A stretch of DNA of 64,000 bases from Erwinia typographi (GCF_000773975.1 NZ_JRUQ01000045.1:1-64000); one strand, 5' to 3'. Shown: positions 18,607-29,417, counted from the stretch's first letter. Program-made: numbers and translations. The notes: generated by a model not told the origin, from the sequence alone.

Positions 18607-19080
18607 TTTCTCTCCAACACTGTGCATCCTTGCAGACTAAATTAATCTACTGGCGGAAAGCAAATAGTGATGCTTGCTGCAAAACAAAACAGATGCTCCA
18701 TAAGTTAATTATATGAATTTTTTATTTTCGTAAAAGCGTGCGGCTACGAAATAAAACCGACATTTATGAAATGACGTTTCTTTTTATTATGCGTAAAAAT
18801 AGCCCTTAGTTAAAAAAACATTCTAATTATTCATCAAGAACTGTTGCGCAAACCCTTTGCTTCAATAACGGCTGAAGAGTGAGCAGGCTGCTGAAAAACA
18901 GGGAATTATCTTATTTATCCCGTTGCGCAACCCGCCGAATTCGGGCGGAGTTTTCTTAAAATCGCATTTTTAATCCGCTTGATCGATTCAACAGTTTCTT
19001 TCCAGTACCGGAATGTGCCAGGCTCAAAAAGCACTATTCTGTTTACCTATTCATCATTAAATCTCAAAAGGATTGTTTCA
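18607..19080. other. Divergent control region of ppsR and ppsA
   Basis: No gene is seen. The region is AT-rich in its first half, where the ppsR promoter should lie, and contains the Cra-like site and TATTCT (19035-19040), a possible ppsA -10 element, in its second half. Confidence 0.5.
18979..18991 (+). promoter_or_regulatory. Candidate Cra (FruR) operator upstream of ppsA
   Basis: TTGATCGATTCAA reads TTGAATCGATCAA on the other strand and contains one perfect Cra half (TGAATCGAT) and a weaker second half. It lies about 90 bases before ppsA, upstream of a plausible -10 element. In E. coli, Cra activates ppsA from an upstream site, so this position fits activation of gluconeogenesis. Confidence 0.55.
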
Positions 19081-21462
19081 ATGTCCAATAAAGGCGAACG
19101 GCCGCTTGTGCTCTGGTATAACCAGCTTGGCATGAACGATGTTGATCGGGTGGGAGGCAAAAACGCCTCTCTGGGTGAAATGATTACTAATTTGTCCTCG
19201 CTGGGCGTTTCCGTTCCTAACGGTTTTGCGACGACCTCAGATGCATTCAATCAGTTCCTCGATCAAAGCGGCGTCAATCAGCGTATCTACGATCTGCTGG
19301 ACAAGACCGATATTGATGATGTTGATGAGCTGGCGAAGGCGGGCAAGCAAATCCGCCAGTGGATTGTTGAGACGCCTTTCCAGCCTGAGCTGGAACAGGC
19401 CATTCGTCAGGCTTATGAGCAGCTCTCCGCTGACGACAAGGAAGCTTCGTTTGCCGTGCGCTCCTCGGCCACGGCGGAAGACATGCCGGATGCCTCCTTT
19501 GCCGGTCAACAGGAAACCTTCCTGAACGTGCAGGGTTTTGAGGCGGTGCTGATCGCGGTCAAGCATGTTTATGCCTCGTTGTTTAACGATCGTGCTATCT
19601 CCTATCGTGTGCATCAGGGCTACGACCATCGCGGCGTGGCGCTGTCTGCCGGCGTTCAGCGCATGGTACGCTCCGATCTGGGATCGGCAGGGGTGATGTT
19701 TACCATTGATACCGAGTCCGGTTTTGACCAGGTGGTATTTATCACCGCAGCGCTGGGACTGGGTGAAATGGTGGTGCAGGGCGCGGTTAACCCGGATGAA
19801 TTTTATGTTCATAAGCCCACGCTTGCCGCCGGGCGTCCTGCCATTGTGCGGCGGAATCTGGGATCGAAAAAAATTCGCATGGTCTACGCCGACTCCCAGG
19901 AGCACGGCGAGCAGGTGCGCATTGAAGACGTCCCGGAAGAAGAGCGCGATCGTTTCTGCCTGAGTAGCGAAGAAGTGGAAGCGCTCGCTGCCCAGGCTGT
20001 ACAGATTGAAAAACACTACCAGCGTCCGATGGACATTGAGTGGGCGAAAGATGGGCACACCGGCAAGCTGTTTATCGTGCAGGCCCGTCCGGAAACCGTC
20101 CGCTCCAACGGCCAGGTGATGGAGCGCTATACGCTCCAGGGCAAAGGAAAGGTTGTAGTGGAAGGACGCGCCATCGGCCACCGTATCGGCGCTGGCGAAG
20201 TCAAAGTGATTCACGACATCAGCGAAATGAACCGTATCCAGAAGGGCGACGTGCTGGTCACCGACATGACCGACCCGGATTGGGAACCGATCATGAAAAA
20301 GGCTTCGGCCATTGTGACTAACCGTGGCGGGCGTACCTGTCATGCGGCGATCATTGCGCGCGAGCTGGGCATTCCTGCGGTGGTCGGCTGCGGTAACGCG
20401 ACCGATCTTCTCAAGGATGGGCACAAGGTGACCGTCTCCTGTGCCGAAGGGGATACCGGCTACGTCTATAACGACCTGCTTGATTTTGAAATTAAAAGCT
20501 CGCAGGTGGATGAGCTGCCTTCGCTGCCGCTGAAAATCATGATGAACGTCGGCAACCCGGATCGCGCGTTCGATTTTGCCTGCCTGCCGAACGAAGGCGT
20601 TGGCCTGGCGCGGCTGGAATTTATCATCAACCGCATGATCGGCGTGCATCCTAAGGCGCTTCTTGAGTTTGACCAACAGACGCCGGAGCTGCAACAGCAA
20701 ATCCGTAGCCTGATGAAAGGTTTTGACGATCCGGTTGAGTTCTACATTGCCCGCCTGACCGAAGGGATTGCGACGCTGGGCGCGGCGTTTGCACCGAAAC
20801 GGGTTATCGTCCGTTTGTCAGACTTTAAAACTAACGAATACGCCAACCTGGTGGGCGGTGAACGCTACGAACCGGAAGAAGAGAACCCGATGCTGGGCTT
20901 CCGTGGCGCGGGCCGCTATGTGGCGGACAGCTTCCGCGACTGCTTTGCTCTGGAGTGTGCGGCCGTTAAGCGCGTGCGTAACGAGATGGGCCTGACCAAC
21001 GTGGAGATCATGGTGCCGTTCGTCCGTACGGTTGCGCAGGCGAAAGCGGTGGTTGAGGAGCTGGAGCGTCAGGGGCTGAAGCGCGGTGAAAACGGGCTGA
21101 AGCTGATTATGATGTGCGAAATTCCTTCCAACGCGCTGCTGGCCGGGCAGTTCCTGCAATACTTTGACGGTTTCTCGATCGGCTCGAACGATATGACTCA
21201 GCTCGCGCTGGGGCTGGACAGGGATTCCGGCGTGGTTTCCGAACTGTTCGACGAGCGGAATGACGCGGTGAAAGCTCTGCTTTCAATGGCGATTCGTGCG
21301 GCGAAAAAAGAAGGAAAATACGTCGGTATCTGCGGACAGGGCCCTTCCGACCATGAAGACTTCGCCGCCTGGCTGATGGATGAGGGAATCGACAGTTTGT
21401 CTCTTAACCCGGATACGGTGGTTCAGACCTGGCTGAGCCTGGCAGAAATCCCGGCAAAATAG
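19081..21462 (+). CDS. ppsA: Phosphoenolpyruvate synthase
   Basis: PpsA converts pyruvate and ATP to PEP, AMP and phosphate, the entry to gluconeogenesis from three-carbon compounds. The 793 residues contain the N-terminal ATP-grasp domain, the central phosphohistidine domain with catalytic His421 in [13 protein letters not shown], and the C-terminal PEP/pyruvate barrel ([17 protein letters not shown]). The start at 19081 follows AAAGGATTG and matches [17 protein letters not shown] of E. coli; the frame is open further upstream but without conservation. It is opposed at the same metabolic node by pykF in this window. Confidence 0.97.
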   Translation: MSNKGERPLVLWYNQLGMNDVDRVGGKNASLGEMITNLSSLGVSVPNGFATTSDAFNQFLDQSGVNQRIYDLLDKTDIDDVDELAKAGKQIRQWIVETPFQPELEQAIRQAYEQLSADDKEASFAVRSSATAEDMPDASFAGQQETFLNVQGFEAVLIAVKHVYASLFNDRAISYRVHQGYDHRGVALSAGVQRMVRSDLGSAGVMFTIDTESGFDQVVFITAALGLGEMVVQGAVNPDEFYVHKPTLAAGRPAIVRRNLGSKKIRMVYADSQEHGEQVRIEDVPEEERDRFCLSSEEVEALAAQAVQIEKHYQRPMDIEWAKDGHTGKLFIVQARPETVRSNGQVMERYTLQGKGKVVVEGRAIGHRIGAGEVKVIHDISEMNRIQKGDVLVTDMTDPDWEPIMKKASAIVTNRGGRTCHAAIIARELGIPAVVGCGNATDLLKDGHKVTVSCAEGDTGYVYNDLLDFEIKSSQVDELPSLPLKIMMNVGNPDRAFDFACLPNEGVGLARLEFIINRMIGVHPKALLEFDQQTPELQQQIRSLMKGFDDPVEFYIARLTEGIATLGAAFAPKRVIVRLSDFKTNEYANLVGGERYEPEEENPMLGFRGAGRYVADSFRDCFALECAAVKRVRNEMGLTNVEIMVPFVRTVAQAKAVVEELERQGLKRGENGLKLIMMCEIPSNALLAGQFLQYFDGFSIGSNDMTQLALGLDRDSGVVSELFDERNDAVKALLSMAIRAAKKEGKYVGICGQGPSDHEDFAAWLMDEGIDSLSLNPDTVVQTWLSLAEIPAK

Positions 21463-21483
21463 CAGAGTTCGCTGTCATAACGA

Positions 21484-21519
21484 CAATAAGGCCAGTTTAT
21501 CTGGCCTTATTGCTTTTTT
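21484..21519 (+). terminator. Terminator after ppsA
   Basis: CAATAAGGCCAG (21484-21495) pairs perfectly with CTGGCCTTATTG (21501-21512) around TTTAT, followed by C and six T residues. It meets the terminator of the convergent rprA gene. Confidence 0.9.
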
Positions 21520-21524
21520 GCAGG

Positions 21525-21631
21525 CAAAAAAAAGCCCATCACATGGGATGGGCAAAGACTACACACAGCAATTCTTTAGTCACTCAGGGGAAAAAGGTTG
21601 TTTAGAAATCAGCGGTTTGATCATAAACATG
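21525..21631 (-). ncRNA. rprA: Small regulatory RNA RprA
   Basis: The minus strand carries CCCCTGAGTGACTAAAG, then ATTGCTGTGTGTAGTCTTTG, then a GCCCATC/GATGGGC hairpin and a run of T. This is almost identical to the 3' half of E. coli RprA, and the gene has the same neighbour (ydiK). RprA is an Hfq-binding RNA that activates rpoS translation. The predicted length, about 107 nt, matches E. coli RprA. The 5' half, which in E. coli contains part of the mRNA-pairing region, is not recognisably conserved here. The 5' end is set from the predicted -10 element and may be off by a few bases. Confidence 0.9.
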
Positions 21632-21637
21632 GCATTC

Positions 21638-21680
21638 ATACTATTCAGCCGGGCCTGGCGAGTCATTAAGAATCCTCTTA
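21638..21680 (-). promoter_or_regulatory. rprA promoter with RcsB box
   Basis: On the minus strand the -35 is ATGACT (21661-21666), the spacer 17 bases and the -10 TAGTAT (21638-21643). Directly against the -35 lies TAAGAGGATTCTTA (21667-21680), which is a near palindrome fitting the RcsB box. E. coli rprA is strongly activated by the Rcs envelope-stress phosphorelay through a box at this place. Confidence 0.8.
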
Positions 21681-21887
21681 TTAGTTTAAAACCCATAACC
21701 TTTTGTGACAGATTGCGGGTCACAACGGCTTTTAAACTGTATGTAACGTAATCAATTCCACGCTGTTACTTCCGGCATGGGCGAAAAAGACCTTTTTATG
21801 GTTAAGATAGCTAATCAAAGTGAATGAAGACGTGACGAAGATTTTTTCGTTCAGGCGGCCAGACCGGCTGGCCGCAGGGGAGGGAGG
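21681..21887. other. Intergenic region between rprA promoter and ydiK
   Basis: No gene is seen. GCGGCCAG (21855-21862) and CTGGCCGC (21868-21875) form a perfect 8-base inverted repeat just after the ydiK stop. It has no T run on the minus strand, so it may protect the ydiK mRNA end more than terminate. Confidence 0.4.
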
Positions 21888-23015
21888 TTATTTTGTTGCC
21901 TGTTCCTGTTCTCTCTCTGCCAGCTCTTCCACCACCTCTTCCGGTGACTCTTCAGGCGCGGGAGCTTCATGGACCCAGACCGACACCAGGCGGTAAGAGA
22001 CGGCCAGCACCACCGGGCCGATAAACAGACCAATCATGCCAAAGGCCACCAGTCCGCCAATTACGCCGGAAAGGATCAGGATCATCGGCAGATCCGCGCC
22101 CATACGAATAAGCATCGGGCGCAGCACGTTATCCAGCGTACCGACCACGCAGCTCCAGACCAGCAGCACGGTGCCCCAGGTGGTATCGCCGCTCCAGTAC
22201 AGCCAGATAATGGCCGGGACCAGCACCACCAGCGGCCCCAATTGCACCAGGCAGGAGAGGATCATCAGCACGGTCAGCACGGTAGCATAAGGAATACCGG
22301 AGATAGCCAGTCCGATGCCGCCCAGCACCCCCTGCACCAGCGCGGTAACCACCACGCCGAGCGCTACGGCGCGGATCGCCTGGCTGGCCAGCAGCACGGC
22401 TGCATCGCCACGGCGGGAAGCGAGGCGGAAAGCAAAGTGGCGAATGCCGTGACCAACCTGCTCACCGCGCCAGTAAAGCAGCACGCTGAACAGCAGCATC
22501 AGCCCAAGATGCAGCATAAAGCGGCCAAAATGGCCCACCTGCGCGAACAGGAACACGCTGGTGCGACCGATATAAGGCTGCACTTTCGCCATCATCGCGC
22601 TGCCGCCGCCCTGCACCAGCGTATGATACGCTGAGTTAAGCTTTTTCCCGACAACAGGAAGGCTGTTCAGCCACTCCATCTCCGGCAGCTTGATATGGCC
22701 GGACGAGGCCCAGGCAATCACCGGCCCGCTGTTCTCAATCAGGCTGCTGACCAGCAGCGCCACGGGGAGAATAAAGAGCAGGATCAGCAGCAATGTCATG
22801 GCGATCACCGCCAGCGAGCGCCGCCCCCACAGCAGGCTCTGCAATTTGATCATCAAAGGCCAGGTGGCAATCACTACCATGCTGGCCCAGGCGAAGCCCA
22901 GCACAAACGGCTGCACTACCCAGAAACAGGCCACGATCAGTAAAATAATAAACAGCAGGGAGAAGACGATTTGCGGCATATCCCAGATTTTGGGCTCAGT
23001 CTTTATGGTTGGCAC
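21888..23015 (-). CDS. ydiK: AI-2E family transporter YdiK
   Basis: A polytopic inner-membrane protein of 375 residues with about eight hydrophobic segments, aligning with E. coli YdiK along its length. The PerM/AI-2E transporter family includes TqsA, which exports autoinducer-2, but the YdiK substrate is not established. The GTG at 23015 is preferred: TGAGG lies just upstream and the protein then starts MPTIKTEPKIWDMP, close to the E. coli length. The C-terminal tail is acidic (EESPEEVVEELAEREQEQ). It is divergent from ydiJ. Confidence 0.9.
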   Translation of the reverse strand: MPTIKTEPKIWDMPQIVFSLLFIILLIVACFWVVQPFVLGFAWASMVVIATWPLMIKLQSLLWGRRSLAVIAMTLLLILLFILPVALLVSSLIENSGPVIAWASSGHIKLPEMEWLNSLPVVGKKLNSAYHTLVQGGGSAMMAKVQPYIGRTSVFLFAQVGHFGRFMLHLGLMLLFSVLLYWRGEQVGHGIRHFAFRLASRRGDAAVLLASQAIRAVALGVVVTALVQGVLGGIGLAISGIPYATVLTVLMILSCLVQLGPLVVLVPAIIWLYWSGDTTWGTVLLVWSCVVGTLDNVLRPMLIRMGADLPMILILSGVIGGLVAFGMIGLFIGPVVLAVSYRLVSVWVHEAPAPEESPEEVVEELAEREQEQATK

Positions 23016-23227
23016 GGTAACCTCAGTAAAAATCCAATGCGGCGGTGCCGGAAAGACCCCTGCCTCTCCGGCTAACATCCTTAGCATGATGCATTAAACG
23101 CATTTTCGACAGAAACGGCACGTTATTCTTTTCCCTCGCATTTTGAAATCGCGACAGGTTATAAAAAAATATGATAAAAACGGAGTAAGCAGGACTTACG
23201 TTTATCCAACATTCTGGTCACCCGATA

Positions 23228-26200
23228 ATGATCCCACAGATTTCCCAGGCGCCGGGCCTTGTACAACTGGTGCTGAATTTTTTGCAGGCGCTTGAACAGC
23301 AGGGTTTTACCGGCGATACCGCCACCAGCTATGCCGATCGTCTTACCATGTCTACCGACAACAGTATTTATCAGCTCCTTCCCGACGCCGTTCTGTTTCC
23401 CCGTTCCACGGCCGACGTGACCCTGATTGCCCGCCTGGCGGGAGAAGAGCGCTTTCGCAGCCTGGTCTTCACCCCCAGAGGCGGCGGCACCGGGACTAAC
23501 GGCCAGTCGCTGAATCAGGGGATCGTGGTGGATATGTCGCGCTATATGAACCGCGTGATGGAGATTAATGTTGAACAGGGCTGGGTGAAGGTGGAAGCCG
23601 GGGTGATTAAAGACCAGCTTAACGCTTACCTGAAGCCCTTCGGCTATTTCTTCTCGCCGGAGCTCTCCACCAGCAACCGCGCCACGCTGGGCGGGATGAT
23701 CAATACCGATGCGTCCGGCCAGGGATCGCTGGTGTACGGTAAAACCTCCGATCATGTGCTCGGGCTTCGGGCGGTGCTGCTGGGCGGCGATATTCTTGAT
23801 ACGCGTGCGATTCCCGTGGGGCTGGCCGAAGAGCTGGCGCAGGAGCAGAACCCGGAAGGGCGGATCTATCGCACCGTGCTTGAGCGCTGCCGCGACCGCC
23901 GCCAGGTGATTATCGATAAATTTCCGAAGCTGAACCGTTTTCTGACCGGTTACGATCTGCGCCATGTGGTCAGCGACGACCTTCAGCAGATCGACCTGAC
24001 GCGCATTCTGTGCGGCGCGGAGGGAACGCTGGCGTTTATTACCGAAGCGCGTCTGGATATCACTCCGCTTCCTAAGGTCCGACGGCTGGTCAACATCAAG
24101 TACGACTCGTTTGATTCTGCGCTGCGCAGCGCGCCCTTTATGGTCGAAGCAAAAGCGCTGTCGGTGGAAACCGTCGACTCAAAGGTGCTGAACCTTGCCC
24201 GTGAGGACATTGTCTGGCACTCGGTCAGCGAGCTGATTACCGACGTGCCCGATCGGGAAATGCTGGGGCTGAACATCGTCGAGTTTGCCGGGGATGACAA
24301 AGCGCTGATTGACCAGCAAATGCGTTCGCTTTGCCAGCGGCTGGACCAGCTGATGGCCGCCAGAGACGCAGGGGTGATTGGCTATCAGCTGTGCGACGAC
24401 CTCTCCGGCATTGAGCGCATCTACGCCATGCGCAAGAAGGCCGTTGGCCTGCTGGGCAACGCCAAAGGGCGTGCCAAGCCGATCCCTTTCGTCGAGGATA
24501 CCTGCGTGCCGCCGCAGCATCTGGCGGATTATATCGTGGAGTTCCGCGCGCTGCTGGATGCGCACAACCTGAGCTACGGCATGTTCGGTCACGTTGACGC
24601 GGGCGTGCTGCATGTACGGCCTGCGCTGGATATGTGCGACCCGCATCAGGAGATGCTGATGAAGCAAATCTCCGACGAAGTGGTCACGCTGACGGCTCGC
24701 TATGGCGGTCTGCTGTGGGGGGAGCACGGGAAAGGTTTCCGCGCTGAATACAGCCCGGCGTTTTTTGGCGAGGAGTTGTTTAACGATTTGCGCCATATCA
24801 AGGCGGCTTTCGATCCGGCTAACCGGCTTAACCCCGGCAAAATCTGCGCACCGTTTGGCGTTGACGAGCCGATGATGAAGGTTGATGCGGTGAAGCGCGG
24901 TAGCTGGGATCGTCAGATCCCCATCAGCGTGCGTACCGACTGGCGCGGCGCGATGGAGTGCAACGGCAACGGTCTTTGCTTCAACTTTGACGTGCGCAGC
25001 CCGATGTGTCCTTCGATGAAGATTACCGGCAACCGCATTCATTCGCCAAAAGGCCGCGCCACGCTGACCCGTGAATGGCTGCGGCTGCTGGCCGAGCAGG
25101 GAGTCGATCCGCTTGAGCTGGAGAAAAAGCTGCCGGATGCCAAAGTGTCGCTGCGCGGGCTGATCGAACGTACCCGCAACAGCTGGTACGCGCGACGCGG
25201 CGAGTATGACTTCTCGCACGAAGTGAAAGAGGCGATGTCAGGCTGCCTGGCCTGCAAAGCCTGCTCAACCCAGTGCCCGATCAAAATTGACGTGCCGGGC
25301 TTCCGCTCGCGCTTCCTGCAGCTATATCACACCCGCTATCTGCGCCCGGCCAGTGACTATCTGGTGGGCAGCGTGGAGAGCTATGCGCCGCTGATGGCGA
25401 AGGCGCCGAAATTTTTCAACTTCTTCCTGCGCCAGCCGCTGGTGCGGGAAATGAGCCGACGGCACATCGGCATGGTCGATCTGCCTTTACTCTCCTCGCC
25501 GACCCTGAAAAAGCAGCTGGCGGGCAAGCCGGTTACCGGCACCACGCTGGAGCAGCTGGAGGCGATGAGTCCGACCCAGCGCGAACGCTATGTGCTGGTG
25601 GTGCAGGACCCGTTTACCAGCTATTACGAAGCGCAGCTGGTGGCTGATTTTGTCACGCTGGTGGAAAAACTGGGCTATCAGCCGGTGGTGCTGCCGTTCT
25701 CGCCGAATGGTAAAGCGCAGCACATTAAAGGTTTCCTGCAAAGCTTTGCGCGGACGGCGCAGAAAACCGCCGACTTCCTCAACCGGGTTGCGCAGCTTGA
25801 ACTGCCGCTGGTCGGCGTCGATCCGGCGCTGGTGCTCTGCTACCGGGATGAGTACAAAGAGGTTCTGGCGGAAAAACGCGGGAAGTTCCACGTTCAGCTG
25901 GTGCATGAGTGGCTCCAGCAGGCGACAGACCGTCGTGAAGCGCGCCCCGAGCAGGGGGATGCGTGGTATCTGTTTGGCCACTGTACGGAGGTGACGGCGC
26001 TGCCGGCTTCCACCAGACAGTGGGAAGGCATATTTGCCCGCTTCGGCGCGAAGCTGGAAAACGTCAGCGTGGGCTGCTGCGGCATGGCCGGCACCTACGG
26101 CCACGAAAGCAAAAATCTTGAGAATTCGCTGGGCATTTATCAGCTGTCCTGGCACCAGGCGCTGCAAAAGCTGCCGCGCCAGCGCTGCCTTGCAACCGGC

Positions 26201-26281
26201 TACTCCTGCCGGAGCCAGGTGAAACGCGTCGAGGGGAACGGCCTGCGCCATCCTCTACAGGCCCTGTTGGAGATACTCTGA
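23228..26281 (+). CDS. ydiJ: FAD-linked oxidoreductase YdiJ (D-2-hydroxyglutarate dehydrogenase type)
   Basis: The 1017-residue protein combines an N-terminal FAD-binding type 4 domain ([13 protein letters not shown] near 80), the FAD-linked oxidase C-terminal domain, a 4Fe-4S motif with cysteines at 673, 676, 679 and 683 ([12 protein letters not shown]), and a C-terminal cysteine-rich CCG domain ([10 protein letters not shown]). It aligns end to end with E. coli YdiJ, which has been reported to oxidise D-2-hydroxyglutarate. Electrons presumably pass through the iron-sulfur cluster to the quinone pool or a carrier. Its stop overlaps the menI start (TGATG). Its cluster requirement fits its place next to the suf genes. 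Confidence 0.93.
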   Translation: MIPQISQAPGLVQLVLNFLQALEQQGFTGDTATSYADRLTMSTDNSIYQLLPDAVLFPRSTADVTLIARLAGEERFRSLVFTPRGGGTGTNGQSLNQGIVVDMSRYMNRVMEINVEQGWVKVEAGVIKDQLNAYLKPFGYFFSPELSTSNRATLGGMINTDASGQGSLVYGKTSDHVLGLRAVLLGGDILDTRAIPVGLAEELAQEQNPEGRIYRTVLERCRDRRQVIIDKFPKLNRFLTGYDLRHVVSDDLQQIDLTRILCGAEGTLAFITEARLDITPLPKVRRLVNIKYDSFDSALRSAPFMVEAKALSVETVDSKVLNLAREDIVWHSVSELITDVPDREMLGLNIVEFAGDDKALIDQQMRSLCQRLDQLMAARDAGVIGYQLCDDLSGIERIYAMRKKAVGLLGNAKGRAKPIPFVEDTCVPPQHLADYIVEFRALLDAHNLSYGMFGHVDAGVLHVRPALDMCDPHQEMLMKQISDEVVTLTARYGGLLWGEHGKGFRAEYSPAFFGEELFNDLRHIKAAFDPANRLNPGKICAPFGVDEPMMKVDAVKRGSWDRQIPISVRTDWRGAMECNGNGLCFNFDVRSPMCPSMKITGNRIHSPKGRATLTREWLRLLAEQGVDPLELEKKLPDAKVSLRGLIERTRNSWYARRGEYDFSHEVKEAMSGCLACKACSTQCPIKIDVPGFRSRFLQLYHTRYLRPASDYLVGSVESYAPLMAKAPKFFNFFLRQPLVREMSRRHIGMVDLPLLSSPTLKKQLAGKPVTGTTLEQLEAMSPTQRERYVLVVQDPFTSYYEAQLVADFVTLVEKLGYQPVVLPFSPNGKAQHIKGFLQSFARTAQKTADFLNRVAQLELPLVGVDPALVLCYRDEYKEVLAEKRGKFHVQLVHEWLQQATDRREARPEQGDAWYLFGHCTEVTALPASTRQWEGIFARFGAKLENVSVGCCGMAGTYGHESKNLENSLGIYQLSWHQALQKLPRQRCLATGYSCRSQVKRVEGNGLRHPLQALLEIL

Positions 26282-26709
26282 TGGCAATCTGGAAACGTGA
26301 AGTGACACTGCAACAGCTCAATCAGCGCAGCCAGGGAACGCTGGTGGCGCACCTGGGCATTGTTTTTACCGCGATGGATGACCAGACGTTGACCGCTACG
26401 CTGCCGGTTGATCAGCGTACCCGTCAGCCGTTTGGCCTGCTGCACGGCGGCGCCTCTGCCGTACTGGCTGAAACGCTTGGCTCAATGGCCGGCTATCTCT
26501 GCACCGAGGGCGAGGACGCTATTGTGGGGGTGGAAATCAATGCCAATCACCTGCGCGCGGTGCGGGAAGGCGAGGTCAGGGGAGTTTGTCGCGCGCTGCA
26601 TCTGGGACGGCGTCATCAGGTCTGGCAGATTGATCTTTATGACCCGCAGCAGCGTCTGTGCTGCACCTCCAGGCTGACCACGGCGGTGATGTCAGCCCAG
26701 ACAAAATAG
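26281..26709 (+). CDS. menI: 1,4-dihydroxy-2-naphthoyl-CoA hydrolase
   Basis: The 142-residue hotdog-fold thioesterase (YdiI) releases DHNA from its CoA ester in menaquinone synthesis. The motif [20 protein letters not shown] contains the conserved Gly-Gly and the catalytic Glu of the 4-hydroxybenzoyl-CoA thioesterase class. Its ATG overlaps the ydiJ stop, so the two genes are translationally coupled, as in E. coli. It converges with the gene at 26749. Confidence 0.93.
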   Translation: MAIWKREVTLQQLNQRSQGTLVAHLGIVFTAMDDQTLTATLPVDQRTRQPFGLLHGGASAVLAETLGSMAGYLCTEGEDAIVGVEINANHLRAVREGEVRGVCRALHLGRRHQVWQIDLYDPQQRLCCTSRLTTAVMSAQTK

Positions 26710-26748
26710 TGATATACTTTGCGGCCTTTAAAATCGCCCGTGGACGAC

Positions 26749-27153
26749 TCACATTATCCAGGAGGCGTGCTTAACGAATTCGCTCTGTAGCCTGGTGGCT
26801 TTGTCCCACTCACCGTTCATCGCCAACTGATGGCACAGGCGGGTAAGCGAGTGGCGAGCCAGCTGCCAGGCTTGCATACGAAACAGCCTGTCGCGCTCGG
26901 TATTCGCCAGCTCCTGAACCAGGCGGTGGTGCAGTTTGCCGAGGGCGTGAAGGTAGCTATGGTCGTCACCGTTAAGCTGGCACAGCTCGGCCATATCAAG
27001 GCAGGTATCATTAAATTTGCGCAGTTGGTCGAGGGAGCATTCCGGTCGGTTAATTTTGGCCTGTGCCATGTAGTAATCGACGGTGATATCACGGACTGAA
27101 AATTTGTATTCGTCAATCTTGTGTTGCAGCCAGGCACTTATCGACAGATTCAT
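26749..27153 (-). CDS. Unidentified helical protein under a Fur box
   Basis: The 134-residue protein starts MNLSISAWLQHKIDEYKFSV. It is rich in Leu, His, Arg and Gln, and reads as a chain of amphipathic helices, perhaps TPR-like, with no signal peptide, membrane span or catalytic motif. The start at 27153 follows GAGTGAG; a GTG at 27165 would crowd the Fur site. I do not recognise the family, and there is no counterpart at this place in E. coli K-12. A near-perfect Fur box overlaps its promoter and it lies beside the suf operon, so it should be made during iron limitation. It could be a regulator or chaperone tied to iron metabolism. Confidence 0.7.
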   Translation of the reverse strand: MNLSISAWLQHKIDEYKFSVRDITVDYYMAQAKINRPECSLDQLRKFNDTCLDMAELCQLNGDDHSYLHALGKLHHRLVQELANTERDRLFRMQAWQLARHSLTRLCHQLAMNGEWDKATRLQSEFVKHASWIM

Positions 27154-27167
27154 TTTATGACTCACTC

Positions 27168-27211
27168 GCTAATGATAATCATTATCATAGAGGAACTGGC
27201 ATATTATTCAA
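27168..27211 (-). promoter_or_regulatory. Fur box and promoter of the unidentified gene
   Basis: GCTAATGATAATCATTATC (27168-27186) matches 18 of 19 positions of the Fur consensus. On the minus strand TTGAAT (27206-27211) and TATGAT (27184-27189) are 16 bases apart, so the Fur site overlaps the -10 and the start of transcription. Strong iron repression is expected. Confidence 0.85.
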
Positions 27212-27451
27212 TGCTGCCGTAAAAAATTTTTATCCATAAATGCTGCCTCTCAGACAAATTGGTAATAACGATAAGTGGTGACGCCGAAAGAGTTAAAATG
27301 AGTATTATTCCTGTTTAGCTTTTTCGCGTCTGGATTTACTGGCCTGTTTTCAAGGTGTTACCATTTCGTTAAATCGAGGCGTGACGCAGATCGCAATCCT
27401 CCCCGCAGGGACTAAACTGAATAAAGAGGGCTAAAAAACCCCGTTTGGCTA

Positions 27452-27500
27452 TAAACCCTGCAAAACAAGAGGTTGAAGCGATATTCATTATCACTAACAT
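27452..27500 (+). promoter_or_regulatory. suf promoter with IscR type 2 site and Fur-like site
   Basis: TAAACC (27452-27457) and GGTT (27471-27474) are separated by 13 bases, the geometry of an IscR type 2 site. TTGAAG (27473-27478) and TAACAT (27495-27500) could be the -35 and -10. GATATTCATTATC (27480-27492) matches 12 of 13 bases of the 3' part of the Fur consensus and lies over the promoter. In E. coli, apo-IscR activates and Fur represses sufA. The E. coli OxyR and IHF sites would be upstream but were not identified. Confidence 0.6.
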
Positions 27501-27543
27501 AGAGGTATTAGCCCACAGGGCTATCGACTCACGAGGTAATGTT

Positions 27544-27918
27544 ATGCCATCAGCAACTACGGCTTCTTTTTCTCCCGACGACTTTGTCTGGAAAGGGCTG
27601 ACGCTCACTGACAGCGCCGCAAAACAAATTACTGCGCTGGCCGCTAATGACCCTCAGGTTAAGGGGCTGAAGCTGGGCGTGAAGACCTCCGGCTGCGCCG
27701 GTTTTGGCTACACCATGGACATGGTGAAAGAGCCAGCCGACGACGATTTGGTCTTTACCCATCAGGGCGCGCATCTCTATGTGCCCCTGCAGGCGATGCC
27801 CTTTATCGACGGTACGCAAGTGGATTACGTTCGTGAAGGCCTGAACCAGATTTTCAAATTTAATAATCCTAAAGCTCAACACGCCTGTGGCTGTGGTGAG
27901 AGCTTTGGCGTTGAGTAA
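27544..27918 (+). CDS. sufA: Fe-S cluster assembly scaffold/carrier SufA
   Basis: SufA is an A-type carrier that receives iron-sulfur clusters from SufBCD and hands them to target proteins. The 124-residue protein has the three conserved cysteines, in [10 protein letters not shown] and the terminal CGCGESF. The start at 27544 follows GAGGTAA and gives the E. coli length; the frame is open for 33 codons further upstream across the promoter. It heads sufABCDSE. Confidence 0.95.
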   Translation: MPSATTASFSPDDFVWKGLTLTDSAAKQITALAANDPQVKGLKLGVKTSGCAGFGYTMDMVKEPADDDLVFTHQGAHLYVPLQAMPFIDGTQVDYVREGLNQIFKFNNPKAQHACGCGESFGVE

Positions 27919-27923
27919 AACTT

Positions 27924-29417
27924 ATGTCCCGAAACACTGATACATCGGATGATGTGCAGGTCTGGGAAGGGAACCATCTGAAGTACAAAGAAGGTTTCTT
28001 TACCCAACTGCAAACCGAAGAGTTTGAACACGGCATCAGCGAAGAGGTGGTGCGTGCTATCTCGGCCAAGCGCAACGAGCCAGAGTGGATGCTTGAATTC
28101 CGCCTGAAGGCGTATGCGGCCTGGCTGGAGATGGAAGAGCCGCACTGGCTGAAGGCGAACTACAAATCGCTTGATTATCAGGATTACAGTTACTATTCAG
28201 CGCCTTCCTGCGGCAATTGCGATGACAGCTGCGCCTCTGAGCCTGGCGCTCAGCAGGGCTCTGGCGCGGCGCCGGCCAACTACCTGACCGAAGAAGTGGA
28301 AAATGCCTTCAAGCAGCTGGGCGTGCCGGTTCGTGAAGGTCAGGAAGTCGCGGTTGACGCTATTTTTGACTCGGTATCGGTTTCCACCACCTACCGCGGC
28401 AAGCTGGCAGAGCAGGGGATCATCTTCTGTTCCTTCGGCGAAGCCATCCACGATCATCCAGAGCTGGTAAAACAGTATCTGGGCACCGTGGTGCCAGCTA
28501 ACGATAACTTTTTTGCCGCGCTCAACTCTGCGGTAGCTTCCGACGGGACTTTTGTCTACATCCCGAAAGGCGTGCGTTGCCCGATGGAGCTGTCGACCTA
28601 TTTCCGCATCAACGCGGCGAAAACCGGTCAGTTTGAACGCACGATCCTGATTGCCGATGAAGGCAGCTATGTCAGCTACATTGAGGGCTGTTCCGCCCCG
28701 GTACGCGACAGCTATCAGCTGCACGCCGCGGTGGTGGAAGTGATCATTCATAAAGATGCTGAAGTGAAGTATTCCACCGTGCAGAACTGGTTCTCCGGCG
28801 GCGAATCCGAAGGCGGCATTCTTAACTTCGTCACCAAGCGCGCGCTGTGCGAAGGCGAAAACAGCAAGATGTCCTGGACCCAGTCAGAAACCGGCTCGGC
28901 GATTACCTGGAAATACCCCAGCGTGATCCTGCGCGGCGACAACTCGGTCGGTGAATTTTTCTCGGTAGCGCTGACCAGCGGTCATCAGCAGGCCGATACC
29001 GGCACCAAGATGATCCACATCGGCAAAAACACCAAGTCGACAATCATCTCGAAGGGGATCTCAGCAGGCAAGAGTCAGAACACCTATCGTGGGCTGGTGA
29101 AAATCATGCCGACCGCGACCAATGCCCGTAACTTCACCCAGTGCGACTCGATGCTGATTGGTGCCGACTGTGGTGCGCACACTTTCCCTTATGTGGAAGC
29201 GCGCAACAATACCGCTCAGCTGGAACACGAAGCGACAACCTCACGCATAGGGGAAGACCAGATGTTCTACTGCCTGCAGCGTGGGATCAGCGAAGACGAC
29301 GCGATCTCAATGATTGTGAACGGCTTTTGTAAGGACGTCTTCTCCGAACTGCCGCTGGAGTTCGCGGTGGAAGCGCAAAAACTGCTGGCGATCAGCCTTG
29401 AACACAGCGTGGGCTAA
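27924..29417 (+). CDS. sufB: Fe-S cluster assembly protein SufB
   Basis: SufB is the scaffold subunit of the SufBC2D complex, where the cluster is built using sulfur delivered by SufE. The 497 residues align with E. coli SufB throughout, including the N-terminal cysteine cluster region ([14 protein letters not shown]) and the conserved beta-helix core ending in the region [28 protein letters not shown] cut here only by wording. It starts six bases after sufA. The complex works under iron starvation and oxidative stress. Confidence 0.96.
   Translation: MSRNTDTSDDVQVWEGNHLKYKEGFFTQLQTEEFEHGISEEVVRAISAKRNEPEWMLEFRLKAYAAWLEMEEPHWLKANYKSLDYQDYSYYSAPSCGNCDDSCASEPGAQQGSGAAPANYLTEEVENAFKQLGVPVREGQEVAVDAIFDSVSVSTTYRGKLAEQGIIFCSFGEAIHDHPELVKQYLGTVVPANDNFFAALNSAVASDGTFVYIPKGVRCPMELSTYFRINAAKTGQFERTILIADEGSYVSYIEGCSAPVRDSYQLHAAVVEVIIHKDAEVKYSTVQNWFSGGESEGGILNFVTKRALCEGENSKMSWTQSETGSAITWKYPSVILRGDNSVGEFFSVALTSGHQQADTGTKMIHIGKNTKSTIISKGISAGKSQNTYRGLVKIMPTATNARNFTQCDSMLIGADCGAHTFPYVEARNNTAQLEHEATTSRIGEDQMFYCLQRGISEDDAISMIVNGFCKDVFSELPLEFAVEAQKLLAISLEHSVG

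Noticed and set aside
19237..20700. 487-codon minus-strand frame inside ppsA
   Set aside because: It is antisense to a conserved enzyme; the product is rich in His and Gln with no recognisable domain, as expected of a shadow frame in GC-biased DNA.
24179..25219. 346-codon minus-strand frame inside ydiJ
   Set aside because: Antisense to the conserved YdiJ coding sequence, with no motifs of its own.
27445..27543. Longer N-terminus for sufA
   Set aside because: The extra 33 codons cover the IscR/Fur promoter region and are not in SufA proteins.
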